64,000 nt of DNA from JAITWN01 sp964581365 (GTDB lineage: Bacteria; Pseudomonadota; Gammaproteobacteria; SZUA-140), in contig CAZOOF010000005.1 in assembly GCA_964581365.1 (NCBI GenBank), positions 15,348 through 79,347 on the forward strand, in the 5' to 3' direction. The translations under genes were made by a program, and so were the position numbers. Numbering within the stretch: the first letter of the stretch is position 1; every line of letters starts with the position of its first letter. This document shows, in pieces, positions 15,543 to 24,717 of this stretch. The notes beneath the pieces are model-generated. The model saw only the letters and a program-made list of their open reading frames with translations. It was not told where the DNA came from and ran no database searches.

Positions 15543-17864
15543 ATGCTGAACAGGATCAAGACTCCCGCGATCGTTATCGCCGCGCTGCTGTTGCTCTATA
15601 CCCTGATCGGCTTCCTGGCCGTGCCGGCGCTGGTGCGCTCGCAGGCGATCGACTATCTGCGCGAGAACCATGATCTCGCCCTGGCCATCGACAAGCTGCG
15701 TTTCAATCCCTACGCGCTGCATGCGCGGGCCGAGGGAGTGAGGCTGGACGACGCCGACGGTGACCGGCTGCTGTCCTGGGATGCGCTCTCGGTGAATGTG
15801 GGCTGGCGTTCGCTGTGGGAACGCGCGCTGGTGTTCCAATCGATTGCTTTGAGCGGTCCTTTCGTGCATGCCGAACTGCAGGCTGATGGCGGCCTCAATC
15901 TGGTCGAAGCCTTCGCCCGGGACGAAGCACCGCAAGAGGATGAGCCGGCGGATGAAGGCGAGGGTTTCGCCATCGTCGTCGACGAGTTCGTGCTGGATGG
16001 CGGAACCGTGCGCTTCAGCGATCTGGCACGCGGGTTCGATCGCAGCTTCGGTCCGCTGGCGCTGCGCCTGCATGATTTTTCGACGCGCCCGGGCGTGCCA
16101 TCGGAGCTGGTTGCCCTGCATGTCGCGCTCGGCGAACGCGGTTCGCTGACCGTCAAGGGCGATGTTTCCGTGGCGCCGGCCGGGTTCGACCTCGAGCTTC
16201 TCGCCGAGAACCTTCCCCTGGAAATCGCCCAGCCCTATGTCCCGGAAACTCTGGCTGCCAGGATCGCCGATGGCGCGCTGGGATTCAGGCTCCGCGCGAT
16301 CCAGGGGCCGCCTGAGCCGCTTCTTGCCCTGCGTGGAGACGCTTCGATTACGTCGCTTGCGATCGAAGTGGCGGGCCGGGACGATCCCGTGCTCGCCTGG
16401 CGCGAGCTCGCCTTGCAGGACATCGAGTTCGATCTGGCGCCGGACCGGCTCGCGATCGCCGAGATCGGAATCGATGGCTTCGACTCGGTGTTCCGGATTT
16501 ATCCCGACGGCAACACGAACGTCGGATTGGTTCTGAACGCCGGCGCACCGGGCGAGGCTGAGTCCGGCAGCGAAGAGGCGGTTGCAGAGGATGCGCGGAG
16601 CGCGGATGTCACCGAGACCGCGGAAGAGGTCACGGAAGCATTTCCTTTCAGCGTGGGGCGCATCGCTATCGCGGATTCCCGGTTGTTGTTCAATGATCGC
16701 CAGATCAAGCCGCCGGTGTCGATGCACATCGAAAACCTTGCCGGCGAGATCAGCGGCGTATCTTCCGCTCCCGATGCCCGGATCGAAGCGACGCTGAACG
16801 GCCGCGTCGGTGATCATGGGGGAGCGGATGCGGCGGGTCATGTTGCGCCATTTGCCGAAGCCCACGATCTGAAAGCAGACGTTTCCTTCAGCAATGTCGA
16901 GATGACCGGATTCTCGCCGTACGCCGGACGATTCGCAGGGTACGAAATCGCAAAGGGCAAAATGTCGCTGGATCTGCGCTATACCCTCGATGGGAACCGT
17001 CTGCAGGGACACAATCGGGCGCTGTTCGATCAGTTCGATCTCGGTGATCGGGTGGAGAGCGAGGATGCCACCTCGCTGCCAGTGAAATTCGCGCTCTCGC
17101 TGCTGCGCGACCGCCATGGGCGCATAGACATCAGTCTGCCGGTGGAGGGGGACATTGATGCACCGGGGTTTCGCTTCGGCCACCTGATCGGACAGGTGCT
17201 GCTGAACACGCTCACCAAGATCGTGACCGCGCCATTCTCCTTCATCGCCAGTGTCTTCGGCGGTGGGCCGGACATGGAGTTTGCGCAGTTTGCGGCCGGA
17301 ACCGCCGATCTGTCAGCGGATGAGTTCGAGAAGATCCGTCCCCTGGTCGAGGCGCTGAATGAGCGTCCACTGCTCACGCTGGACATCCAGGGTTTCAGCC
17401 ACCGTGAACAGGATGGCGAGGCGCTGCGCCGGCTCCGCCTCGCCGATGGCCTGGCCGCCATCGCCGCGGGCGGCGCACCTGCCGAGCAGGTGCTCCAGCG
17501 TGCCTATGACGCGCAGTTCGGTGACGGCGCCGCGGACGCGCTCAGATCCGAGCTCGAGGCCGATCAGGAAGCCGATCCGGCCGAGGGTGCCGATGCGGCA
17601 GCAAGCGAACCGGGCGCGGAGGACAGGGAGGCGCGGGCGGCGGCGCTGGAACAGCGTGTTCAGGACGAACTCCAGATGCGCCTGCTTGCTGCTCAGCCCT
17701 TGAGTGACGACGAACTGCGCGCGCTCGCCTTCGACCGCGGACGCGCGCTCATGGCCGCGCTCGTCGATGCCGGAGGTCCGGTCGACCGCATTTTCGTGCG
17801 CAGCGGCCAGATCGGCGGCGACAGCGAGGGCACCCGTGCCAGGCTGATTCTCGGCGCCCGTTAG
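15543..17864 (+). CDS. DUF748/AsmA-like envelope protein
   Basis: A 773-residue protein anchored by one N-terminal helix (about 9-30), followed by repeated beta-rich segments such as IDKLRFNPYALHARAEGVRL and FQSIALSGPFVHAEL typical of DUF748, a relative of AsmA and TamB that bridges the periplasm and is linked to lipid transport. Near 630-670 a short OmpA-like part appears (FEKIRPLVEALNERPLLTL), and the last 150 residues carry an acidic coiled stretch. I start at MLNRIK (15543) because it gives the membrane anchor directly; an in-frame ATG at 15480 would add 21 polar residues. Confidence 0.8.
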   Translation: MLNRIKTPAIVIAALLLLYTLIGFLAVPALVRSQAIDYLRENHDLALAIDKLRFNPYALHARAEGVRLDDADGDRLLSWDALSVNVGWRSLWERALVFQSIALSGPFVHAELQADGGLNLVEAFARDEAPQEDEPADEGEGFAIVVDEFVLDGGTVRFSDLARGFDRSFGPLALRLHDFSTRPGVPSELVALHVALGERGSLTVKGDVSVAPAGFDLELLAENLPLEIAQPYVPETLAARIADGALGFRLRAIQGPPEPLLALRGDASITSLAIEVAGRDDPVLAWRELALQDIEFDLAPDRLAIAEIGIDGFDSVFRIYPDGNTNVGLVLNAGAPGEAESGSEEAVAEDARSADVTETAEEVTEAFPFSVGRIAIADSRLLFNDRQIKPPVSMHIENLAGEISGVSSAPDARIEATLNGRVGDHGGADAAGHVAPFAEAHDLKADVSFSNVEMTGFSPYAGRFAGYEIAKGKMSLDLRYTLDGNRLQGHNRALFDQFDLGDRVESEDATSLPVKFALSLLRDRHGRIDISLPVEGDIDAPGFRFGHLIGQVLLNTLTKIVTAPFSFIASVFGGGPDMEFAQFAAGTADLSADEFEKIRPLVEALNERPLLTLDIQGFSHREQDGEALRRLRLADGLAAIAAGGAPAEQVLQRAYDAQFGDGAADALRSELEADQEADPAEGADAAASEPGAEDREARAAALEQRVQDELQMRLLAAQPLSDDELRALAFDRGRALMAALVDAGGPVDRIFVRSGQIGGDSEGTRARLILGAR

Positions 17865-17879
17865 TCGTGCGAGTCCCGA

Positions 17880-17908
17880 TTGTCCGCCGCAATATCCGTT
17901 GTTATGGT
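17880..17908 (+). promoter_or_regulatory. Weak candidate promoter of the Hsp20 gene
   Basis: TTGTCC and TATGGT are 17 bases apart, starting 15 bases after the DUF748 stop. No clear heat-shock sigma32 match was seen. Confidence 0.3.
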
Positions 17909-17981
17909 AGGGAAGATGCCGTCGCGGCGGCTGGCGCGCGCATCGGCAGAAACTGTCGATGACAACGGTCAGGAGGATGAC

Positions 17982-18473
17982 ATGGCGCAAGGCAGTGATA
18001 TCGAGGTTTCCAAGGGCGGACGACAGCCTGGTTACCCCGCTACCGACGGCGATCCGTGGGAGATGATGGACCGAATGATGGAGCGGTTCATGGGACGCAG
18101 GATGGGGTTGTTCCGTGATTTCCCCATGACCCTCGAGCGGCCGTTCGGCGGCAGGATGCCGCAGGTCGATGTGATCGACGGCGATACCGAGATCAAGGTG
18201 CGCGTCGCGCTGCCGGGTGTGGATCGCAAGGATCTGCAGGTGGATGTGACGCAGGACATGGTGTCGATCCGCGGCTCGACGCGTCAGGAGAGCAGGGAGG
18301 AGCGGGAGAACTATTATCGCTCCGAACTGATGCGCGGCGAATTCGCCCGGACGATACCGCTTCCCGCCACGGTGGACAGCGAAAAGGCCCGCGGCACGTT
18401 CAAGGATGGATTGCTCGAGCTGGTGCTGCCGAAGACCGAAACGCGAAAGCGCCGCTCCATCCCCATCGAATGA
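17982..18473 (+). CDS. Hsp20/alpha-crystallin small heat-shock protein
   Basis: A 163-residue cytosolic holdase. A Met/Arg-rich N-terminal arm (about 25-50) precedes the alpha-crystallin domain: PQVDVIDGDTEIKVRVALPG, DLQVDVTQDMVSIRG and GTFKDGLLELVLPK. The C-terminal IPI anchors oligomers. AGGAGG at 17971-17976 fixes the ATG at 17982; an open frame upstream to 17880 is not coding-like. A strong terminator follows. A second, shorter family member is encoded with lon at 41 kb. Confidence 0.9.
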   Translation: MAQGSDIEVSKGGRQPGYPATDGDPWEMMDRMMERFMGRRMGLFRDFPMTLERPFGGRMPQVDVIDGDTEIKVRVALPGVDRKDLQVDVTQDMVSIRGSTRQESREERENYYRSELMRGEFARTIPLPATVDSEKARGTFKDGLLELVLPKTETRKRRSIPIE

Positions 18474-18481
18474 CAGCAGCG

Positions 18482-18517
18482 GCGGCGCGGGTGAATGCAG
18501 CCCGCGCCGCTCCTTTT
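18482..18517 (+). terminator. Rho-independent terminator of the Hsp20 gene
   Basis: GCGGCGCGGG and CCCGCGCCGC form a perfect 10-bp stem with a 9-base loop, followed by TCCTTTT. It touches the stop of the convergent methyltransferase gene. Confidence 0.85.
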
Positions 18518-19350
18518 CAGCGCATCGGTTTCACGAATTTCAGGGTCATGCGATCGCTTTCGCCGATGGCGAGGTAGCGCTCGCGGTCCTGTTCCCCCAG
18601 CCGCAGGGTGGGCGGCAGCGTCCACACGCCTTCCGGGTGATCCTTGGTGTCGCGCGGGTTGGCGTTGATTTCCGCACGGTCGACGAACTCGAATCCGGCC
18701 GCCTGCGCGCGTTCGATCACATATTCCTCGAACACGTAACCGGAGCGGGCTTTCGGATCCTGGGCGCTCCCTGGATCGCCGCGGTGTTCCACCACTCCCA
18801 GGATTCCTCCCGGCTTCAATGCCTGGTACATGGCATCGAAGATCATGTCAGTAGTGCCGGCGGCCATCCAGTTATGCACATTGCGGAAGGTCAGCACCAT
18901 GTCGGCTGATTCCGGCGGAGCGATCCGGGTCTGGTCCGGAGGCGCCAGCACAGTGATCTTTACGTCCCCATACAAGGCCGGATTGGAGGCGATCTTGTGC
19001 TGGAAGCGCTGCGCGGCTCGGCGGAAGAATTCGACATTCGAATCCGGATCGAAGCCGGCGGCATAGTACTGACCGCGGTCGCGCAGGAACGGCGCGAGAA
19101 TGTCGGTGTACCAGCCTGCGCCCGGCGTCACCTCGACCACCGTCATGTCGTCACGGATCCCCAGCCACAGCAGCGTTTCCAAGGGGTGGCGATACGCATC
19201 CCGGGCGCGATCGGCTGCGCTGCGGTGATCGCTATCGACTGCCGCCTGCAGCCTGTGTTCAGTTTCGGTTGCCGCCAAGAGCGGCGACGATATGGAGAGA
19301 GAAAGCAGGAGTGCGGCACAGGCCGCGACAGGATTGAGGGTCGATCTCAT
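18517..19350 (-). CDS. Exported SAM-dependent methyltransferase-like protein
   Basis: A 277-residue protein with a clear signal peptide (PVAACAALLLSLSISSPLLAA), so it is predicted to be periplasmic. The mature part has a Rossmann methyltransferase core: VVEVTPGAGWYTDILAPFL (motif I), YYAAGFDP, MVLTFRNVHNWM and LKPGGILGVVEHRG. Such exported 'predicted methyltransferases' are common in proteobacteria although SAM is cytosolic, so the real ligand is uncertain. The ATG at 19350 is preceded by GGAGG and gives the signal peptide; an in-frame start at 19416 is rejected. Confidence 0.75.
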   Translation of the reverse strand: MRSTLNPVAACAALLLSLSISSPLLAATETEHRLQAAVDSDHRSAADRARDAYRHPLETLLWLGIRDDMTVVEVTPGAGWYTDILAPFLRDRGQYYAAGFDPDSNVEFFRRAAQRFQHKIASNPALYGDVKITVLAPPDQTRIAPPESADMVLTFRNVHNWMAAGTTDMIFDAMYQALKPGGILGVVEHRGDPGSAQDPKARSGYVFEEYVIERAQAAGFEFVDRAEINANPRDTKDHPEGVWTLPPTLRLGEQDRERYLAIGESDRMTLKFVKPMR

Positions 19351-19412
19351 CGGTCGCTCGTCCTCCAGGAGGTTCGGGTTGACCGCGAGGTTACGGGCTT
19401 GCGGCGTTCCCT

Positions 19413-20078
19413 TCAAGTGCCGGCTGACGGCGCGGCAGTCGGTTGTTGGCCGGGGAATGGCAGGATCTGTGGAAGAAACAGCTTCAGGCTCTGCACCAGC
19501 ACCTCACGCTCTACATCTGGTTCGCGCACCGCGCGTACGGCTAGCCCCTCGATGAAGCACTGCAATGAAAAGGCGCGGATGCGCACCTCTTCGTCGCCGA
19601 GTTCACGGCCGGCCTGAGCGGCAGCCTGACGGATCCAGGCCCGGAAATCTCCGCCGCGGATCCGTTGCGCTTCATCGAGGGCGCGCGCGATCTGGGGATC
19701 CCGGCCCGACTCGGCGGTCATTTCGAGGAACAGGACTGGATTCATGACCCTAGGGTCATGCTGCTTCCAGCGTGCGAAGAGATCGACGATGCGCGTTATC
19801 AGATCGCAGGCGGAGCGCAGGCTGGCGATATCCGCGCGCACTTCCTCGTTCTGCCGCTCGACGATCGCCTGGATGATCGCGCTCTTGCTGGCGAAATAGC
19901 GATAGATCAGCCCGGGGCTCATGCCGGCATGGGCCGCGATCTCGGCCATGCTCGCGGCATGAAAGCCGCGCTCGATGAAGCAGGTCTGGGCCGCCGCGAG
20001 AATGCGGTTGCGCTGTATCCCGGCCCGGTCCTGCTGGCGGTGCGAAGAGGACTCAGGATGGCGGTTCTCCGCGGTCAC
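19413..20078 (-). CDS. TetR-family repressor of the RND efflux operon
   Basis: A 221-residue regulator. The N-terminal HTH (about 20-65) reads ILAAAQTCFIERGFHAASMA, EIAAHAGMSPGLIYRYFASK; the remaining two thirds form the ligand-binding and dimer domain. GTG at 20078 overlaps the stop of the RND pump (GTGA), so it is the last gene of the efflux operon and translationally coupled to it. A 14-bp perfect palindrome inside the operon promoter is its likely operator, giving negative autoregulation relieved by pump substrates. Confidence 0.85.
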   Translation of the reverse strand: MTAENRHPESSSHRQQDRAGIQRNRILAAAQTCFIERGFHAASMAEIAAHAGMSPGLIYRYFASKSAIIQAIVERQNEEVRADIASLRSACDLITRIVDLFARWKQHDPRVMNPVLFLEMTAESGRDPQIARALDEAQRIRGGDFRAWIRQAAAQAGRELGDEEVRIRAFSLQCFIEGLAVRAVREPDVEREVLVQSLKLFLPQILPFPGQQPTAAPSAGT

Positions 20079-23000
20079 GCCTGAGCCTCTGCCTGCGCCG
20101 AGGTCGATTCTTCGGAGCGCCGCCGTCGGCCAAATATCCGCTGGATGGTGACGAAGAACAGGGGCACGAAGAACAGCCCGAGGAACGCGCCGAAGATCAT
20201 GCCGCCGAGCACGCCGGTGCCGATGGAGTGCTGAGCTCCGGAGCCTGCGCCCGATGCCAGGGCGAGCGGCAGAACGCCCATGCCGAAGGCGATCGAGGTC
20301 ATGAGGATGGGGCGCAAGCGATCCCGTATGGCCTGCATCGTCGCCGCGATGACGTCCCGTCCCTGCTGCATGTAGTCGGTCGCGAAGGCGATGATCATAA
20401 TGGCGTTCTTGCTGGTCAGTCCGACCGTGGTCAGCATTGCCACCTGGAAATAGACATCGCGCTCCAGTCCGCGCAGGGTGGTCGCAAGTACGATGCCGAG
20501 GATGCCGAGCGGCGCGGCCAGCATGACCGCGGTCGGAATGGTCCAGCTTTCGTATAGCGCCGCCAAGCAGAGAAACACGACCAGCAGCGACAGGGTATAG
20601 AGCATAGGTGTCTGCGCGCCGGCCTGGCGCTCCTGATAGGAGAGGCCGCTCCACTCCATGGTGAAGCCCTGCGGGAGCTGTGCCACCAGACGTTCGATTT
20701 CCGCCATCGCTTCGCCCGAGCTGACGCCGGGCGCGGCCTCGCCGTTGATTTCGACCGCGGAGATGCCGTTGTAGCGTTCGAGGCGGGGCGAACCATAGTC
20801 CCAGCTCGAGCTGACGAAGGCGGAGAGCGGCACCATGCGGCCCTCGTTGTTTCTCACCGACCAGCGGGCGAAGTCTTCCGGCACCATGCGATATGGCGCA
20901 TCTGCCTGAACATAGACCCGCTTGACGCGGCCGCGATCGATGAAGTCATCGATGTACTGTCCACCCCAGGATGCCTGCATGGTGCTGTTGACGTCAGCCA
21001 TCGACAGGCCGAGCGAAGTGGCCTTGGCGACATCCACATGCAGCCGGAATTGCGGCGTATCCTCGAGGCCGTTCGGGCGCACGTTGGCGAGCAGCCGGCT
21101 CTGCGCCGCGGCGCCGAGGAGCTGGTTGCGGGCGCCGACGAGTCCCTCATGACCTGAATTGCCGGTATCCTTCAGGTAGAACACGAAGCCGCCCGAAGTG
21201 CCGAGCTCAGGCATCGGAGGTGGCGCAAACACGAACACGAAGGCGTCGCGGATCTGGCTGAGCGCTCCCATGGCCCGGCCGGCCACCGCGGCAGCGAAGG
21301 TATCGGGTTCGGTGCGTTCGCTCCAGTCCTTCAGCTTGATGAATGCCATGCCGGTGTTCTGACCCGAGCCGCCGAAGCTGAATCCCTGCACGGTGAAGAC
21401 CGACTCCACCAGCTCCTTTTCCTCGACCAGGAAGTGGTGTTCCAGTTCCTCGAAGGACTGCATGGTGCGTTCCTGCGTGGAGCCAACCGGCGCCTGCACC
21501 ATGGAGAACAGCACGCCCTGATCTTCCGGCGGCAGGAAGGAGCTCGGCAGATTCACGAAGCCGATCACGGTCAGGCCGCAGAGCAGCATGAATACCGCCA
21601 GGAAGCGGCCGATGCGGGCAAGCATGTAGCGCACCACGCCCTGATATCTGGCGCTGCCAGCGTCATAGGCGCGGTTGAACCAGCGGAAGAGTCCGCGCTC
21701 GCCGTGATGCTCTCCCTTCTTCAGCGGTTTGAGCATGGTTGCGCACAGCGCTGGCGTCAGTATCAGCGCCACCAGCACCGACAGTCCCATCGCCGAAACG
21801 ATGGTGACCGAGAACTGGCGATAGATGACCCCCGTCGATCCGCTCATGAACGCCATTGGCACGAACACGGCCGACAGTACCATGCCGATCGCGACCAGGG
21901 CCCCGGTGATCTGTCGCATGGACTTGCGAGTGGCTTCGCGCGGCGATAGTCCTTCCTCGCTCATCACGCGCTCCACGTTCTCGACCACAACGATGGCGTC
22001 ATCGACCAGCAGGCCGATGGCGAGCACCATGGCGAACATGGTCAGCATATTGATCGAATATCCCATCGCGCCGAGGATCGCCAGCGTGCCGAGCAGTACC
22101 ACCGGTACCGCGATGGTCGGAATCAGCGTCGCGCGGAAATTCTGCAGGAAGATGAACATGACCAGGAAGACGAGCACGATTGCTTCGGCGAGCACGGTGA
22201 GCACGTTCTCGATCGCGGTGCGCACGAAAGGTGTCGTTTCGAACGGAATGACGTAGGTCAGGCCCGCGGGAAATCCGGGGCGCATCGACTCAAGGGCTGC
22301 CTCGACGGCGGCCGCGGTCTCGAGCGCATTGGCGCCCGTCGCCATCATGATCGCGATGCCGCTGGCCGGGCGACCGTTCTGGCGCGTGATGACGTTGTAG
22401 GATTCTGCGCCGAGCTCCACCCGCGCCACGTCGCCGAGGCGCAGTGCCGAGCCGTCGGGATTGCTGCGGACGACAATGTCCTTGAACTGCTCGGGCGTCT
22501 CCAGGCGACCCTGGGCGATGATGGTCGCGTTCAGTTGCTGGCCGGGTACGGCCGGGGTCGCGCCGAGCTGCCCCACGGCGACCTGCCGGTTCTGCGAGCG
22601 GATGGCTTCGATGATTTCGTTCGGCGTCAGGGCATAGCCATCGAGCTTGTCCGGGTCGAGCCAGATGCGCATGGCGTACTGTGAACCGAATACGCGGATA
22701 TTGCCGACGCCCGGAACGCGGCTCAGCGGGTCGACCAGATTGGCAGCGACATAGTCGGCGATGTCGTCCTTGGCCATGCGGCCGTCCTCGGACACGAAGC
22801 CGACCACCATGAGGAAGCCGGTGCTGGCCTTGTTGACGTTCACGCCCTGGGCCTGAACTTCCTGTGGCAGCAGCGGCAGCGCCAGCTGCAGCTTGTTCTG
22901 CACCTGTACCTGCGCGATATCCGCATTGACCGCGTTATCGAAGGTGAGGCTGATCGAAGCACTGCCATCGGCCGAGCTGCTGGACGACATGTACAGCAGG

Positions 23001-23221
23001 CCATCGAGCCCCTTCATGTTCTGTTCGATGACCTGAGTGACCGAGTCTTCGACCACCTTCGCGGAAGCGCCGGGATAGGTCGCGCTGATGGTGACCGTGG
23101 GTGGCGCCACGGTCGGGTACATGGACACAGGCAGGCGGGCGAGCGACAGCGCGCCCGCCAGCATGATGAGAATGGCGATGACCCAGGCGAAGATGGGGCG
23201 GCCGATGAAGAATTGCGGCAT
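20075..23221 (-). CDS. RND multidrug efflux permease (AcrB/MexB-like, HAE1)
   Basis: A 1048-residue inner-membrane proton antiporter of usual family length. Twelve helices and two large periplasmic loops are evident. Proton-relay residues are in LLVDDAIVVVENV (paired Asp of helix 4) and TVGLTSKNAIMII (Lys of helix 10). The N-terminus FFIGRPIFAWVIAI and the DSVTQVIEQNMKGLDGLLYM porter motif are classical HAE1. It forms a trimer with the upstream membrane-fusion lipoprotein and an outer-membrane channel; no channel gene is in the operon, so a TolC-like protein encoded elsewhere is expected. Confidence 0.95.
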   Translation of the reverse strand: MPQFFIGRPIFAWVIAILIMLAGALSLARLPVSMYPTVAPPTVTISATYPGASAKVVEDSVTQVIEQNMKGLDGLLYMSSSSSADGSASISLTFDNAVNADIAQVQVQNKLQLALPLLPQEVQAQGVNVNKASTGFLMVVGFVSEDGRMAKDDIADYVAANLVDPLSRVPGVGNIRVFGSQYAMRIWLDPDKLDGYALTPNEIIEAIRSQNRQVAVGQLGATPAVPGQQLNATIIAQGRLETPEQFKDIVVRSNPDGSALRLGDVARVELGAESYNVITRQNGRPASGIAIMMATGANALETAAAVEAALESMRPGFPAGLTYVIPFETTPFVRTAIENVLTVLAEAIVLVFLVMFIFLQNFRATLIPTIAVPVVLLGTLAILGAMGYSINMLTMFAMVLAIGLLVDDAIVVVENVERVMSEEGLSPREATRKSMRQITGALVAIGMVLSAVFVPMAFMSGSTGVIYRQFSVTIVSAMGLSVLVALILTPALCATMLKPLKKGEHHGERGLFRWFNRAYDAGSARYQGVVRYMLARIGRFLAVFMLLCGLTVIGFVNLPSSFLPPEDQGVLFSMVQAPVGSTQERTMQSFEELEHHFLVEEKELVESVFTVQGFSFGGSGQNTGMAFIKLKDWSERTEPDTFAAAVAGRAMGALSQIRDAFVFVFAPPPMPELGTSGGFVFYLKDTGNSGHEGLVGARNQLLGAAAQSRLLANVRPNGLEDTPQFRLHVDVAKATSLGLSMADVNSTMQASWGGQYIDDFIDRGRVKRVYVQADAPYRMVPEDFARWSVRNNEGRMVPLSAFVSSSWDYGSPRLERYNGISAVEINGEAAPGVSSGEAMAEIERLVAQLPQGFTMEWSGLSYQERQAGAQTPMLYTLSLLVVFLCLAALYESWTIPTAVMLAAPLGILGIVLATTLRGLERDVYFQVAMLTTVGLTSKNAIMIIAFATDYMQQGRDVIAATMQAIRDRLRPILMTSIAFGMGVLPLALASGAGSGAQHSIGTGVLGGMIFGAFLGLFFVPLFFVTIQRIFGRRRRSEESTSAQAEAQA

Positions 23222-23233
23222 GGTGGCGCTCCG

Positions 23234-24394
23234 TCAGTCTGCCTGCTGCGGCATTGCCGATCCGGCCTCGGTGGGCTCGACCGGCGTACCATCCTGGATC
23301 TTCTGCAGTCCGGCCACGATCACCCGGTCTCCGGGCTGGAGTCCGCTCGCAACCAGCCACTGATCGCCGATGGTGCGGCTGACCTGCACGTCGCGCCGCT
23401 GCGCAGTGCCGTCCTGGCCGACGACCATCGCGCTGGCATTGCCCTTAGGGTCACGCATCACACCCTGCTGAGGCGCCAGTAGCGCTTCGGGGAGCGTGAT
23501 GTTGGCGAGTTCGGCGCGCACGTACATGCCCGGCATCAGCAGCCGCTCGGGGTTCGGCACCACCGCGCGCAGCGCGAAGCGGCCGGTCGATGGATCGACT
23601 GCGACATCGGCGAACGTCAGCCTGCCCTCGTGAGGGTAGCGGGTGCCGTCTTCGAGCAGGATGGTAACGGGCGCGCCTTCGGTGCTGCCCTGCGCCAGAC
23701 CGCTCTCGAGCGCGCGCCGCAGTTGCAGCAGTTCGCTGCTGGACTGTGTGACATCGACATAGATGGGATCGAGCTGCTGTACGGTGGCCAGCGGCAGCTC
23801 CTGGTTCGCGGTGACCAGTGCTCCTTCGGTGACCATGGAGCGGCCGATGATGCCATCGATCGGAGAAGTGATGCGTGTATAGCCAAGCAGCACTTCGTCG
23901 CGCTGAACGGTGGCCTTGGCGATGCCGAGATCGGCTTCGGCAACGCGCAGGTTGGCGATCGCCGTCTCGTAGTCCTGTTCGCTGATGGCCTTGACCGCGA
24001 ACAGCTCCTCGGCCCGCTTCGCCTGCAGGCGCGTCTGCTCCACGGCGGCTTCGGCTCGTGCCTGCGTGGCGCGCGCGCTGCTCAGGTCGGCCTGGTAGGT
24101 GTCGTCCTCGAGCCGGTAGAGGATCTGTCCGGCCTTGACCTGGTCTCCTTCCTCGAACAGGCGCTCCTTGATGATGCCGCTGACCTGGGGGCGCACCTCG
24201 GCGACCCGCAACGAGTTGGTGCGACCGGGGAGCTCGCGGGTAAGGGTCAGTGGGCGGGTTTCCAGGGTGACTACGGTAACCGGCACCGGCCCGCCGGCCT
24301 GTGGCGGCGCTGGGGGTTCTCCGCCGCAGGCTGCAAGCAGCGTGAGGAAAGACAGCGACAAAAGGGGACGGCTCACACGAACGGGGTTGCGCAT
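23234..24394 (-). CDS. RND efflux periplasmic adaptor lipoprotein (AcrA/MexA-like)
   Basis: A 386-residue membrane-fusion protein. A lipoprotein signal ends LLAAC, acylating the Cys near residue 23. Then come the beta-barrel and lipoyl halves (VRPQVSGIIKERLFEEGDQV, TRITSPIDGIIG) around an alpha-hairpin coiled coil (about 85-145) and the membrane-proximal domain. Twelve bases separate it from the pump gene. I start at MRNPV (24394): the in-frame GTG at 24460 lies upstream of the predicted transcription start. No Shine-Dalgarno is obvious before 24394. Confidence 0.9.
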   Translation of the reverse strand: MRNPVRVSRPLLSLSFLTLLAACGGEPPAPPQAGGPVPVTVVTLETRPLTLTRELPGRTNSLRVAEVRPQVSGIIKERLFEEGDQVKAGQILYRLEDDTYQADLSSARATQARAEAAVEQTRLQAKRAEELFAVKAISEQDYETAIANLRVAEADLGIAKATVQRDEVLLGYTRITSPIDGIIGRSMVTEGALVTANQELPLATVQQLDPIYVDVTQSSSELLQLRRALESGLAQGSTEGAPVTILLEDGTRYPHEGRLTFADVAVDPSTGRFALRAVVPNPERLLMPGMYVRAELANITLPEALLAPQQGVMRDPKGNASAMVVGQDGTAQRRDVQVSRTIGDQWLVASGLQPGDRVIVAGLQKIQDGTPVEPTEAGSAMPQQAD

Positions 24395-24441
24395 GGGGAG
24401 GAGACTCTGGTGTTGGAATGTCCGAGTACGAATGTCGGGAA

Positions 24442-24470
24442 AGAATGAATGATCATTCACCTCCTGTCAA
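24442..24470 (-). promoter_or_regulatory. Predicted promoter of the RND efflux operon
   Basis: On the minus strand a perfect TTGACA (24470-24465), 17-base spacer and CATTCT (24447-24442). The palindrome at 24446-24459 fills the spacer and touches the -10. Confidence 0.6.
24446..24459. promoter_or_regulatory. 14-bp palindrome, probable TetR operator
   Basis: TGAATGATCATTCA is a perfect palindrome between the -35 and -10 boxes of the efflux operon, where a bound repressor would exclude RNA polymerase. The operon's own TetR protein is the natural candidate. Confidence 0.7.
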
Positions 24471-24629
24471 TCGACCGTTCGGGTCACTGCGAGTATCTGC
24501 GCGGCGGTGGCTGGAGATACCTGAGCGCTCGCCGATAAAGCTCGCTGTTCGCGCGGACGACGCTCGAGGGGATGCCCGCTCCGAAGAGGCGCCTGCGTTT
24601 TCCCTTGAAAAACATAAGGACTTCGAGGT

Positions 24630-24658
24630 TTGAGCTCACCGCGGGAACTCTCTAGACT
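24630..24658 (+). promoter_or_regulatory. Predicted promoter of the cytochrome c' gene
   Basis: TTGAGC, 17-base spacer, TAGACT, placed 59 bases before the ATG. Confidence 0.5.
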
Positions 24659-24717
24659 GTGGACGGCTCCCGGAGGCGGGCCTTTCTGACGAATGCACCA
24701 ATGAGCAAGGAGACGCG

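Larger units (their letters stand above)
24395..24717. other. 323-base divergent regulatory region without genes
   Basis: It holds the efflux operon promoter and palindrome near 24442-24470 and the cytochrome c' promoter at 24630-24658. Nothing else is recognised in the central 150 bases. Confidence 0.6.

Noticed and set aside
15504..17183. 559-residue frame opposite the DUF748 gene
   Set aside because: Antisense shadow with Arg/His/Gln-rich composition and no signal or domain.
24395..24460. GTG start for the efflux adaptor at 24460 with an adjacent AGGAGG
   Set aside because: It lies upstream of the predicted transcription start and its spacing to AGGAGG is zero; MRNPV begins the lipoprotein signal.
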